Of a stretch of DNA of 64,000 nt, positions 55,062 through 63,257 are shown in pieces. Source of the stretch: Terriglobia bacterium (lineage in GTDB: Bacteria > Acidobacteriota > Terriglobia > Bryobacterales > UBA6623); NCBI GenBank assembly GCA_009841225.1, contig VXMF01000009.1:62001-126000 (forward strand). The letters are read 5' to 3'. A model generated the notes under the pieces. It did no database searches, was not told the origin of the DNA, and saw only the letters and a list, made by a program, of their open reading frames with translations. How positions within the stretch are numbered: the first letter of the stretch is position 1; each line of letters begins with the position of its first letter. A program made the position numbers and the translations under genes.

Positions 55062-55077
55062 GCACTAGATATTGGAG
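55062..55077. promoter_or_regulatory. putative NrdR box 1
   Basis: GCACTAGATATTGGAG matches 11 of 16 positions of the consensus ACACTATATATTGTGT, including the CACTAnATATTG core. Its centre is 31 bp from box 2, the three-turn spacing usual for tandem NrdR sites. Confidence 0.42.
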
Positions 55078-55295
55078 ACTGCTTCCCAAAGAATGCAATC
55101 CCCCAGAGATTCTCCAACAAGCATACACAGCTGTCAAGGCCGTCCCGGGAGCGCGGAAAACTGCCCCGAATCACCGTAAGCTTGCGCGAATCAAGCCCAT
55201 CTGCCACCATCCCGCCACCAATGCGCGAAGAATAGGGCCGAAATTTTTTCCGCGATTCGGGGCTAAAATTCCGGCGCGTTCGCCAGACCTGCAAG

Positions 55296-56504
55296 TCAAG
55301 CCCAGATCGACTGCACGCGATCGCGCCCGACCCGCGCTTCGCCGCTGCGCACGACCGCGAATTTCGTCGCGATCGGGCCGATCATCTCGTACAACACCAC
55401 CGCCGACAGCACGATGGTGGAGATGACCGGGTAGTACAGGGGGAACTGCTGGCCGATCATCAGCACCAAGCCCACGGCGAGGCCGGCCTGGGTAAGCAGC
55501 CCGAACCCGAGCAGATTCTGCACGCGGGGGTCCATGCCCAGCCGGCGGCTGCCCAGCCAGGCGCCGCCAAACTTGCCGCAGCCTCGCGCGAACAGGTAGA
55601 CCAGGCCCACCATGCCGATCGATGCCAGGCGCTGGACGTCCAAGTCCGCTCCCGCCAGCACGAAAAAGATCGCGTAGAACGGCGGGTCCGTGCCCTCCAA
55701 GGTCTTGAACAGACGGCGGCTGCGTCGCGAGAGGTTTACCATCGTCGCGCCGACGGCGAGGCTTGCGATGAGCGGCGACAGTTCAGCGATCCGGGCCACC
55801 CCGACACACAGCAGGATCGAGCCCGCAAGGAGAATCAGCATCTCCCCCGTCTCGCTGACCTGGCGCGCCCAGCCGGCCAGCATCAGGCCGGTCAGGAACC
55901 CGAGCGCGACCGAGCCGACCAACTGCCAGACCAGCGGGAAACCGGCCTGCCAAATCGTCTGCAAGAGGCTCTGCTGGCCCCAGCCGGCGACCATGTCGAC
56001 CAATGCCGCGCAGATCAGGTATGCGATCAGGCAGACGATGTTGTTGACGGCGATGATGCCGAGCAGGGAGTCGCTCAGCGGCCCGCGCGCATTGCACTCT
56101 CGCAGCACCATCAGGGTGGACGCCGGGGCAGTCGCAATCGACACCGAGGCCAGCAGCAGCGCGACCTGCCACGGCTGCCCGAGGGCCAGCATCGTCGTTA
56201 GCACCATGGCGGCGGCCAGCATGGACTCCATGAGCGTGAGCCGCACGATCTTGCCGCCGATGCGGCGCACGAGGCTGAACTCGAACACGCCGCCGATCGA
56301 GAACAGGATCAAGCCCAGCGCCACCTCGCTGAGCGCTTCCAGCGCCTGAACGTTCTCGTGGCTCACCCAGCCCAGCATGGATGGACCCAGCGCCATGCCA
56401 GCCAGGATGTAGCCGGTCACTTCCGGGATGCGCAGCAGGCGCACCAAGTGGCCGGAAGCCAGCGCCAGCAGCAGGATCAACCCCAGCGAGGAGAGCTCAT
56501 TCAT
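55296..56504 (-). CDS. CPA2-type cation:proton antiporter (KefB/NhaP-like)
   Basis: 402 aa, about 12 membrane segments. Opening "LILLLALASGHLVRLLRIPEVTGYILAG"-type stretch is the classic CPA2 start, "GPSMLG" and "FSIGGVFEFSL" follow, and "IAVNNIVCLIAYLICAA" holds the position of the usual ion-binding Asp, here with Asn and no acidic residue visible at that site. Later "DPPFYAIFFVLAGADLD" is typical. There is no C-terminal TrkA domain. The transported ion is unknown. Its ATG lies within the 3' end of the PDZ gene (8-bp overlap), so these are coupled. Confidence 0.88.
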   Translation of the reverse strand: MNELSSLGLILLLALASGHLVRLLRIPEVTGYILAGMALGPSMLGWVSHENVQALEALSEVALGLILFSIGGVFEFSLVRRIGGKIVRLTLMESMLAAAMVLTTMLALGQPWQVALLLASVSIATAPASTLMVLRECNARGPLSDSLLGIIAVNNIVCLIAYLICAALVDMVAGWGQQSLLQTIWQAGFPLVWQLVGSVALGFLTGLMLAGWARQVSETGEMLILLAGSILLCVGVARIAELSPLIASLAVGATMVNLSRRSRRLFKTLEGTDPPFYAIFFVLAGADLDVQRLASIGMVGLVYLFARGCGKFGGAWLGSRRLGMDPRVQNLLGFGLLTQAGLAVGLVLMIGQQFPLYYPVISTIVLSAVVLYEMIGPIATKFAVVRSGEARVGRDRVQSIWA

Positions 56505-57753
56505 CGACCCGCACCAGTGTGCCCCACATGCGCCCGCGGCGCTCTAGGACCAAGTGAACCTGGCCGCCCGTGACCCGGAAGGCGTCCTCCAGATCGGAGA
56601 ACGCCAGCGCCGGCTTCTGGTTGACCATCAACAGCCTGTCCCCCCGGCGGGCTCCCGTGCTCGCTGCCAAGCTCCCTGCCATCACCGGCCCCAGCAGCAG
56701 GCCGTCCTGCGGCTCGACGAATCCGCGGGTCGACACGGCAGCCTCGGCCAGCGGACGCGCCTGCAGGGCGATCCTAATCGTGCGGCGCGCACGCCAAACG
56801 CGCAGGTCGAACAGCTCGCGCGAGACCGGCAGCACCAGGCTGCCCACATCGTCCAGAGTGGAAACCGGCGCGCCATCGATCGTCAGAATCATGTCGCCCG
56901 GCCGCAGTCCCGCTTCGTGCGCCCGGTGGCCCCACCAAGTCTCGCGGACGATGACGCCGCCCTCTCGACGGAAGAATTCCAGCTCGTCCTCTTCGGCCAT
57001 GGCCAGGCGCATGCCGTAGCGCTGTGGCAGCAAGTCCTGAGCTCCCGTTTCCGAGCGCGCCTGCAGCTCCAACGCACCGACCTCGACAGCGATCAAGGTT
57101 CCAGCACAGTCCAGCGCTACAGCAACCAGCCCGCCCTCGAGCGAGAAGATGCCCGCCCCGGCCTGAGCCGCCCCAAGTTCGAGATTCGTCAGCACCTCGA
57201 GCACTTCGACCTCGCCGCAGCGCCGCTCCATCACGCCGAATAGATTGCCGGGCGCGTACCGCAGCCCTCCCGCGCTGGAGCGCCACACCGCCAGCAGCCA
57301 AGAGCCCCACGGGTAGAGGCGCACCGGGCGGCGACCGCTGACGACAGCGTCCAACGGAGCCTTGAGCAGAACATAGGGCAGGTGCGGTGCGGCCACGCTC
57401 GTCAGCAGCTCGACCTCGCGGTCTTCGAGCGCCGTGCGGTCACGCGCCGGAAACGGCCCCAGGCGAGCCGAGGTCACGACCTCGCCCGCCTGCCAGACCA
57501 CCCCGCTCTGGCCGGTCCCGGCCAGCAATACCACGCTCTCTTCCACTTGCGTGGCGATATAGGAAAAATGCCCCGCAATGCGCTCCACCATGCGGCGGTC
57601 AGCGTAGCGGGCCAGCTGCGGCAAATCCGATGACGCTGGAACGACTTCCTCCGGCACGACGCCGGGCTTGACCGCGAAGCCAACCAGCAGGATCACGAGA
57701 CACGCTACGGCCAGCACAGCGATGTAGCGCGGATCAGACCTCCGGACTGCCAT
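56497..57753 (-). CDS. membrane-anchored HtrA-like pseudoprotease with two PDZ domains
   Basis: 418 aa from ATG 57753 (an upstream in-frame start at 57834 overlaps the preceding gene). N-terminal membrane anchor (about 9-28). A trypsin-like barrel (about 65-235) is degenerate: the TNxHV catalytic-His motif reads T-S-A-R97-L, and GNSGGPL reads A-Q-A198-G-A-G-I, so His and Ser are both lost. Two PDZ domains follow (about 262-335, "AGLRPGDMILTIDGAPV"; about 350-415, "TGARRGDRLLMVNQKPA"). A protein-binding or peptide-sensing role is likelier than proteolysis. Lies between the MFS gene (19 nt) and the antiporter gene. Confidence 0.8.
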   Translation of the reverse strand: MAVRRSDPRYIAVLAVACLVILLVGFAVKPGVVPEEVVPASSDLPQLARYADRRMVERIAGHFSYIATQVEESVVLLAGTGQSGVVWQAGEVVTSARLGPFPARDRTALEDREVELLTSVAAPHLPYVLLKAPLDAVVSGRRPVRLYPWGSWLLAVWRSSAGGLRYAPGNLFGVMERRCGEVEVLEVLTNLELGAAQAGAGIFSLEGGLVAVALDCAGTLIAVEVGALELQARSETGAQDLLPQRYGMRLAMAEEDELEFFRREGGVIVRETWWGHRAHEAGLRPGDMILTIDGAPVSTLDDVGSLVLPVSRELFDLRVWRARRTIRIALQARPLAEAAVSTRGFVEPQDGLLLGPVMAGSLAASTGARRGDRLLMVNQKPALAFSDLEDAFRVTGGQVHLVLERRGRMWGTLVRVDE

Positions 57754-57772
57754 CCAACTCCCTGGGCCGAGC

Positions 57773-58972
57773 TCAGACCATGACCGCATCCCCGCTGACG
57801 CGGCAGTCCACGACCAGCAAGAACAGCGCCCCAACCGCGGCGAGCATGCACCCGAGAATAGCCCACACCGGCGTGCCGAACCCCACGATGCTGACGAGCG
57901 CGCCCACTGCCCAGCTACCCGCCAACGACACCACCAGCGACACGTGCAAGGAGCGCATCACCCACAGGCTCCTCCCCAAAGTCGCCGGCCAGTCTCCTAG
58001 GCGCAGAGTGAGTGATAACAGCATTCCCGTCGCCAGCCCGAGCAGCAGCGCCCCCGCGACCGCCAGCACGGCCAGCACCGCATACAGCAGACTGGCAGCG
58101 CCCGCCACCGCCAAGGCCAGCGGCCCGACTAGTGGGTAGAGGTTGTCGCGCAGGTTGGGCAGACGTTTCGCTGTCGCCCAGCCGAAGGCCAGTCCTAGCC
58201 AGAACACCGCCATCACAACCGCTCCCTCGACAAGCGAGAATCCCGCCCGCCGGGACAGGTAGGAAGTCAGCCATGCCACGGCCAAACCGCACGCGGTGGC
58301 CTGCAGCAACAGGCTGGCAGCGATCAGGATCCCGCGCGCGTGAGTGCCCTCGTCGGCGTGCCCCGCACCCCAGCGCTCCGTTGCGGCTTCGAACCTTACG
58401 CGCCCGGCGCGAATTGACGTCAGAGCCAGTAGCAGCGGAACAGCGGAAGCGGCCAGCAGGACCGGGTCTAGCCGCGATGCCGGGTTCGCGATCCACGCAC
58501 TGATCAAGTTCGCGGCCACGCCCCCCAGTCCTAGACAGGCACCGCACATGCCCATGATCGCCGCCGGGCGCCAAGGGGGCAGCATCGCGAGCACAAGCGC
58601 CACGCTCAGCCGCAGACAGCCGCCGCACGCGAGCCCCAGCAGGGCCAGGGACGCGGGCTTGGCCCACGCGTGCTGCAGCGCCGCGAGGTAGACCATCCCG
58701 CCGGCGGAACCGATCCCGCACAGGACCAGGAATGCCCGGGTCCCTTTGTCGGGAGCCGCACGGGCAGACAGTCGCCGCCCGGGTAGCAGCGCGCACAGTG
58801 CGCCCGCCGCGGCGGCAGCCTCAGGGCCGACCAAGGTGATCGAAACCAGAGCCTGACGCAATACGAGGATGCCCAGAAAGCCCAAGCCCGCGCCCAGCGC
58901 GAACAGAGCCAAGGCGGCGAGCCGAATATGGGTTACGTCAAGTACGCGTTTCGGCAATGCCGCTGCGGGCAT
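57773..58972 (-). CDS. MFS-type 12-transmembrane transporter
   Basis: 399 aa, 11-12 hydrophobic helices spread over the whole length and a central charged loop (about 195-215). No single family signature beyond MFS-like order of helices ("GLACGGCLRLS" near 110, "VFWLGLAFGWATAKRLPNLRDN" near 260). Substrate unknown. It begins a three-gene minus-strand operon with the PDZ pseudoprotease and the antiporter. Confidence 0.75.
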   Translation of the reverse strand: MPAAALPKRVLDVTHIRLAALALFALGAGLGFLGILVLRQALVSITLVGPEAAAAAGALCALLPGRRLSARAAPDKGTRAFLVLCGIGSAGGMVYLAALQHAWAKPASLALLGLACGGCLRLSVALVLAMLPPWRPAAIMGMCGACLGLGGVAANLISAWIANPASRLDPVLLAASAVPLLLALTSIRAGRVRFEAATERWGAGHADEGTHARGILIAASLLLQATACGLAVAWLTSYLSRRAGFSLVEGAVVMAVFWLGLAFGWATAKRLPNLRDNLYPLVGPLALAVAGAASLLYAVLAVLAVAGALLLGLATGMLLSLTLRLGDWPATLGRSLWVMRSLHVSLVVSLAGSWAVGALVSIVGFGTPVWAILGCMLAAVGALFLLVVDCRVSGDAVMV

Positions 58973-58978
58973 GGCCGC

Positions 58979-58984
58979 ATTGTA
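58979..58984 (-). promoter_or_regulatory. putative -10 element of the MFS-PDZ-antiporter operon
   Basis: TACAAT (5 of 6) ends 6 nt before the ATG at 58972, giving a predicted leaderless transcript. Confidence 0.45.
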
Positions 58985-59030
58985 TCAGCGGAGCCTAGAC
59001 TCGCGACCCCAGCGAAGCTACGCCTTGGCC

Positions 59031-59813
59031 CTATGCATCGGACGCCAGACTTCGCAGCCGGCCGCCTAGATCCTTCACGGCCCCCCACATCAGCGCCGCC
59101 TCGGTCGAGCATCCGATCAGCTTCATTCCGCGCTCGATCCAGAACTCCGCCAGCGCGCCGTCGCGCACCTGGATCGCGGGCCAGATGCCCCGCTCCTCGC
59201 AAGCAGCGATCACGCGCTCAATGGCCCCAACCAACTTGGTGTCGTACCACTGGCCTCCCACGCCGAGCGAGATCGACAGGTCCGCCGGACCCACCAGCAG
59301 GCAGTCCAGGCCCTCTACGGACGCCAGTTCGGGCAACCGATCCAAGGCTCGGGCGGACTCGACCTGAGCGATCATCAGAGTCTCTTGGTTGCAGTGGGAA
59401 ACGATGTCATCGAAGCGCGCGGTCTGGTAGCCGATCTGGGGCGGTCCCAAGCCGAAGCCGCGGCGGCCCAGCGGGGGGAACTTGGCCCCGCGCACAGCGC
59501 GCGCCAACTGATCGGGGTCTTCGCAGCGGGGAAAGATGATTCCCTCGGCGCCGGAGTCGAGGGCGCGGGCCACAAGGTCGTACTGAAAGTCGCACACGCG
59601 CACCACGGCCGTGATGTCTGTCATGCGGTAGGCACGCAGCAACTCGTGCAGAGTATCGGACGAGAACGGGCTGTGCTCGGAATCGAGAAATACCCAGTCC
59701 ATGGCCGCCGCCTGGAACATCTTGGGGACTTCTGCCGTACCGATCTGCGAATGCGCGATACCGACGGCAACCTTGCCTGCCGTCAAGATTGCCTTGGTCT
59801 TGTTGGGCCTCAT
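59031..59813 (-). CDS. HpcH/HpaI-family aldolase
   Basis: 260 aa, class II (metal) pyruvate-dependent aldolase of the 2,4-dihydroxyhept-2-enedioate type. Motifs: "DWVFLDSEHSPFS" with the catalytic His, "AEGIIFPRCEDPDQ", "IAQVESARAL" with the metal-binding Glu, and "LLVGPADLSISLGV" with the metal-binding Asp. Length normal. Cytoplasmic; cleaves 4-hydroxy-2-keto acids to pyruvate and an aldehyde, but the physiological substrate is unclear because the neighbours (MFS transporter, porin) are not a catabolic set. Confidence 0.92.
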   Translation of the reverse strand: MRPNKTKAILTAGKVAVGIAHSQIGTAEVPKMFQAAAMDWVFLDSEHSPFSSDTLHELLRAYRMTDITAVVRVCDFQYDLVARALDSGAEGIIFPRCEDPDQLARAVRGAKFPPLGRRGFGLGPPQIGYQTARFDDIVSHCNQETLMIAQVESARALDRLPELASVEGLDCLLVGPADLSISLGVGGQWYDTKLVGAIERVIAACEERGIWPAIQVRDGALAEFWIERGMKLIGCSTEAALMWGAVKDLGGRLRSLASDA

Positions 59814-59819
59814 GCTCCA

Positions 59820-59825
59820 ACTGTA
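59820..59825 (-). promoter_or_regulatory. putative -10 element of the HpaI-type gene
   Basis: TACAGT (4 of 6) lies 6 nt before the ATG; GGAG is also present very close to the start, so a leadered message cannot be excluded. Confidence 0.3.
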
Positions 59826-59877
59826 TCGCAGGCCGCGATCTGGCTTGCCGCCGGCGAAACCGCTGCGGTCTGAAGTC

Positions 59878-61173
59878 TCACAGTGTTACCAGCAGCGTCG
59901 TGTGGAGGAACGTTTGGGAATCGCCGCCCGGCACTTCCCGCACGACGAACTGCCCCGCCGCGAACCGCGACACTCCGAAGCTGACCTCTACCTTGGCCGT
60001 GGGGGCGTAGCGGAGAACAACATCCACTTCCGATCCGATGTGCGCGCTGGAAGCGCCGCCAAGCGGAGCGTGCGCTCGCGCCACGAAGTTGGTCTGGTAC
60101 AGGCCGTCGTGGCGGCTGGCAAGCCGCAAGTCGAGGAAGTCCACATTCACCTGCCATGCCCTGCGAGGGTGCAGCTCCACGCCCGTCTTGAGGGCCCGCA
60201 AGTTTCGCAACGACACGATGTCCTGCACGCCATAGATCCTGTGAGGCCCTGGAAACAACGTGTCGAAGGTGCCGATCCGTCCGTCCTGCGGATCGGAATC
60301 TCCGCTGGCGTAGCTCCACTCCACACCGAGCCTAGGCCGCAAGCGACGCTGCTCGAGCGTCTTGCCAAGCGCCCACACCCCCATCCAAGCGCCCTGGCTC
60401 CGGTTCTGTGTCCGGCCCCCTTGACCCGCGAGGATGACTTGGTAGTCCCAAGTCTCGGCGAGCAGCCCCGAGAATCGCGAACCGGCGGTGCGCAACACCC
60501 CACCGAGATTGGAGGACAGATCCACCGGGCGTCGCGACGTGAAGAAAAACGGCTCGATTTGGTGGCCGCCGAGGCCGGAGCCGATCACTCCCACAGCGCC
60601 ATAAACCCAGCGCGTGCGCGAGGGCGGATCAAAGCCGTCGCTGATGTCCACTTGGGTGACTGCCAGCAGGTTGACGCTGTCCTTGCCTCGCCTCAGCACG
60701 AGTTCCGACCCGTCCCAGGCCGGAGAAATGTTGCTCCAGTTGCGGACGCCGATGATCCGTTCGTCAATGAACGAGAGCTCGCGCCTTCCAACGAAGAGCG
60801 TTAGCGGGCCGTCATCGTCCCCCAACGCCAAATAGCCCTGGCGAATATCGACGGGATCCTTGAGTGCCCGGTCATCGCGGTCGCTCGCGAACCCCTGCAC
60901 GTGCGAGTCCTGGGCTTCGACGAAGATACGCACGTGGCGCGTCGGTCGCATCGTGGCGTCGAACCGCAGGCGCGTGGTTGTAAACGCGTCCTGTTTCGTC
61001 GGGTCATCCCCGCCGCCATCGCGCGTCTCGGCACGCGCCCGCAATTCGGCCCCGAATTCGTAGCGCGGCGCTTGCTCGCGAGTGCGGTTCTGGCCAAGCG
61101 CCGCAATCGGAGCGAGGACCGCCATTGCGGCCAGGAGCGCCCCGCATGCTGTGCGCTGGAACGGCGAATGCAT
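59878..61173 (-). CDS. alginate-export-type outer-membrane beta-barrel protein
   Basis: 431 aa. Signal peptide (about 1-28, ending ALGQ) and then alternating beta-strand sequence typical of AlgE-like porins: "FGAELRARAETRDGG", "RLRFDATMRPTRHVRIFVEAQ" minus one residue, "GYLALGDDDGPLTLFVGRREL" minus one residue, "RLRPRLGVEWSYASGDSDP". The last residues ("FLHTTLLVTL") end in an aromatic/leucine strand like outer-membrane proteins. The substrate is unknown; "alginate export" is a family name only. Preceded 37 bp by lepA on the same strand. Confidence 0.85.
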   Translation of the reverse strand: MHSPFQRTACGALLAAMAVLAPIAALGQNRTREQAPRYEFGAELRARAETRDGGGDDPTKQDAFTTTRLRFDATMRPTRHVRIFVEAQDSHVQGFASDRDDRALKDPVDIRQGYLALGDDDGPLTLFVGRRELSFIDERIIGVRNWSNISPAWDGSELVLRRGKDSVNLLAVTQVDISDGFDPPSRTRWVYGAVGVIGSGLGGHQIEPFFFTSRRPVDLSSNLGGVLRTAGSRFSGLLAETWDYQVILAGQGGRTQNRSQGAWMGVWALGKTLEQRRLRPRLGVEWSYASGDSDPQDGRIGTFDTLFPGPHRIYGVQDIVSLRNLRALKTGVELHPRRAWQVNVDFLDLRLASRHDGLYQTNFVARAHAPLGGASSAHIGSEVDVVLRYAPTAKVEVSFGVSRFAAGQFVVREVPGGDSQTFLHTTLLVTL

Positions 61174-61210
61174 CCCGGCAGCCCCCTGGGCCAGTTCCCT
61201 CGCAGCTCGA

Positions 61211-63016
61211 CTAGGCGTCGTCGCTGACGCTCAGTACCGCCAGGAACGCCTCCTGTGGAATATCGACGCGTCCGACCCGCTTCATCCTGCGCTTGCCCTC
61301 GCGCTGCTTTTCGAGGAGCTTCCGCTTGCGCGTGATGTCGCCTCCGTAACACTTCGCGGTCACGTTCTTGCGCAGGGGCGCGATGTTGTCGCGGGCCACG
61401 ATGCGATTGCCGATCGCGGCCTGCAGCGCAACTTCGAACTGCTGGCGCGGAATGAGCTTGCGAAATCGTTGGATCAGCGCTTTGCCGCGGTCATAGGCCT
61501 GATCCTTGTGCACGATGATCGACAGGGCGTCAATCGCGTCCCCGGCAACCAAGATGTCCAGCTTGACCATCGGGGATGCCCAGAAGCCAGAAAAGTGGTA
61601 GTCGATCGAGGCATAGCCCCTGGAGACGGTCTTCAGGCGGTCATAGAAATCGAGCACGATCTCGTTGAGCGGAACTTCGTAGGTGAGTACGACACGATGG
61701 CCGGCAGCGTATTCGAACCCTTTCTGCACGCCGCGCTTGTCCTCGAACAGCTTCAGGATTCCGCCCAAGTAGTCGTCCGCAGTGATCACGGTCACCGTGA
61801 ACACCGGCTCCTCGATCTGCTTGATCGACGCTTCGGCAGGCCAGCGGCTGGCGTTGTCGACTTCCACCACCTCGCCGTCGGTCTTGGTCACACGGTAGCG
61901 CACGCCCGGCGCGGTGGTTATCAGGCGTATGTCAAACTCTCGCTCCAGGCGCTCCTGCACGATCTCCAAGTGCAGCAGGCCCAAGAAGCCGCAGCGAAAC
62001 CCGAATCCGAGCGCTGCTGAGCTTTCCGGCTCGAACTGGAAGGAGCGGTCGTTGAGCTGCAGCTTTTCCAAGGCGTCGCGCAACACGTCGTGCTGGTGGG
62101 ATTCGACCGGGTACAGCCCCGCGAACACCATCGGCTTGGATTCTTCGAAGCCAGGCAGAGGCTCGTCCGGCAGGTTGCGCTCATCGCAGATCGTATCCCC
62201 GATGTGGGTCTCTGTAACGTTCTTGATGTTGGCCACCACCCAGCCGACCTCGCCAGCCCAGAGCGTCTGGCAGGCAACCGGCTTCGGCGTGCGGAAGCCA
62301 AGCTCTTCGACATCGTATGTCCGCCCAGTCGACCACAAACGGATCTTCATGCCCTTCGAGAGCGAGCCATCCACCACGCGCACCAGCATCACGACCCCGC
62401 GGTAAGAGTCGTACCAAGAGTCGAACAACAGGGCGCGCAACGGCGCCGCCGGCCGCGAGCGCGGGGGCGGCACGCGCCTGACAACAGCCTCGAGCACACC
62501 CTCCACCCCGAGCCCAGTCTTGGCGCTGATCCGAAGCGCGTCGTGCGCTTCCAAGCCGATCGTGCTCTCGATCTCGTCCTGAACGCGGTCCGGCTCCGCG
62601 GCCGGCAGGTCGATCTTGTTCAGCACAGGCACGATCTCCAGATCGTGCTCCAGCGCGAGATAAGCGTTCGCCATCGTCTGCGCCTCTACGCCCTGCGCGG
62701 CGTCCACTACCAACAGGGCGCCCTCGCAGGCGGCTAGACTCCGCGACACCTCGTAGGCGAAATCGACGTGGCCCGGCGTGTCGATAAGATTGAGCTGGTA
62801 AGTCTCGCCGTCAAGCGCTTGGTAGGCGATCCGGACCGCTTGGGCCTTGATCGTGATGCCGCGCTCGCGCTCGAGATCCATCGAATCCAGCACTTGCTCC
62901 TGCATCTCCCGGCTGCTGAGCGCACCGGTGGACTCGAGCAGGCGATCCGCCAGCGTCGACTTGCCGTGGTCGATGTGGGCGATGATCGAGAAGTTGCGGA
63001 TCAAGGAGAGGTCCAT
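61211..63016 (-). CDS. lepA: elongation factor 4 (LepA)
   Basis: 601 aa, full length. GTPase domain with G1 "AHIDHGKST" (13-21), G3 "DTPGHVDF", G4 "NKID", then domains II, III and V and the LepA-specific C-terminal domain with "[19 protein letters not shown]". Back-translocase-like ribosome factor, cytoplasm and membrane associated. TACAAT at 63077-63082 is 60 nt upstream and could be its promoter. No lepB (signal peptidase) follows as it does in many proteobacteria. Confidence 0.97.
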   Translation of the reverse strand: MDLSLIRNFSIIAHIDHGKSTLADRLLESTGALSSREMQEQVLDSMDLERERGITIKAQAVRIAYQALDGETYQLNLIDTPGHVDFAYEVSRSLAACEGALLVVDAAQGVEAQTMANAYLALEHDLEIVPVLNKIDLPAAEPDRVQDEIESTIGLEAHDALRISAKTGLGVEGVLEAVVRRVPPPRSRPAAPLRALLFDSWYDSYRGVVMLVRVVDGSLSKGMKIRLWSTGRTYDVEELGFRTPKPVACQTLWAGEVGWVVANIKNVTETHIGDTICDERNLPDEPLPGFEESKPMVFAGLYPVESHQHDVLRDALEKLQLNDRSFQFEPESSAALGFGFRCGFLGLLHLEIVQERLEREFDIRLITTAPGVRYRVTKTDGEVVEVDNASRWPAEASIKQIEEPVFTVTVITADDYLGGILKLFEDKRGVQKGFEYAAGHRVVLTYEVPLNEIVLDFYDRLKTVSRGYASIDYHFSGFWASPMVKLDILVAGDAIDALSIIVHKDQAYDRGKALIQRFRKLIPRQQFEVALQAAIGNRIVARDNIAPLRKNVTAKCYGGDITRKRKLLEKQREGKRRMKRVGRVDIPQEAFLAVLSVSDDA

Positions 63017-63257
63017 GCGGCTATGGAAGGCTCGCCCGGCGGCAAGTCCGGCCGCCGAGCACTCTCCCCTGCTCCAATTGTAGCTATCCGCCTGCGGTGC
63101 AAGCGGTCCGCGACGTGTCGCTAGGTGCCCCGGCGGCCCTGGAGGCAGGCCGAACTACAGGTCTGTAACGGTTTGGCGACAAGATCGGGGCGAGCGATTG
63201 AACCCCGACCAGACGCATGTGCCCGCAGCCATTGCGCACCCGGCCAAGCGCGTGGGT

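Larger units (their letters stand above)
54933..55295 (-). other. 363-bp upstream region of nrdJ
   Basis: Contains the putative NrdR boxes (55031-55046 and 55062-55077) and a candidate -10 TATAAC at 55043-55048. It is the most AT-rich part of the surrounding sequence. A frame of about 120 codons crosses it but lacks codon bias and overlaps these sites. Confidence 0.45.

Noticed and set aside
54321-55235. 304-codon plus-strand frame crossing the nrdJ start and its upstream region
   Set aside because: Covers the nrdJ N-terminus and the putative regulatory sites; amino-acid content is shadow-like.
54933-55295. Cobalamin riboswitch upstream of nrdJ
   Set aside because: No B12-box-like conserved core is visible and the likely leader (about 104 nt) is too short for the usual element.
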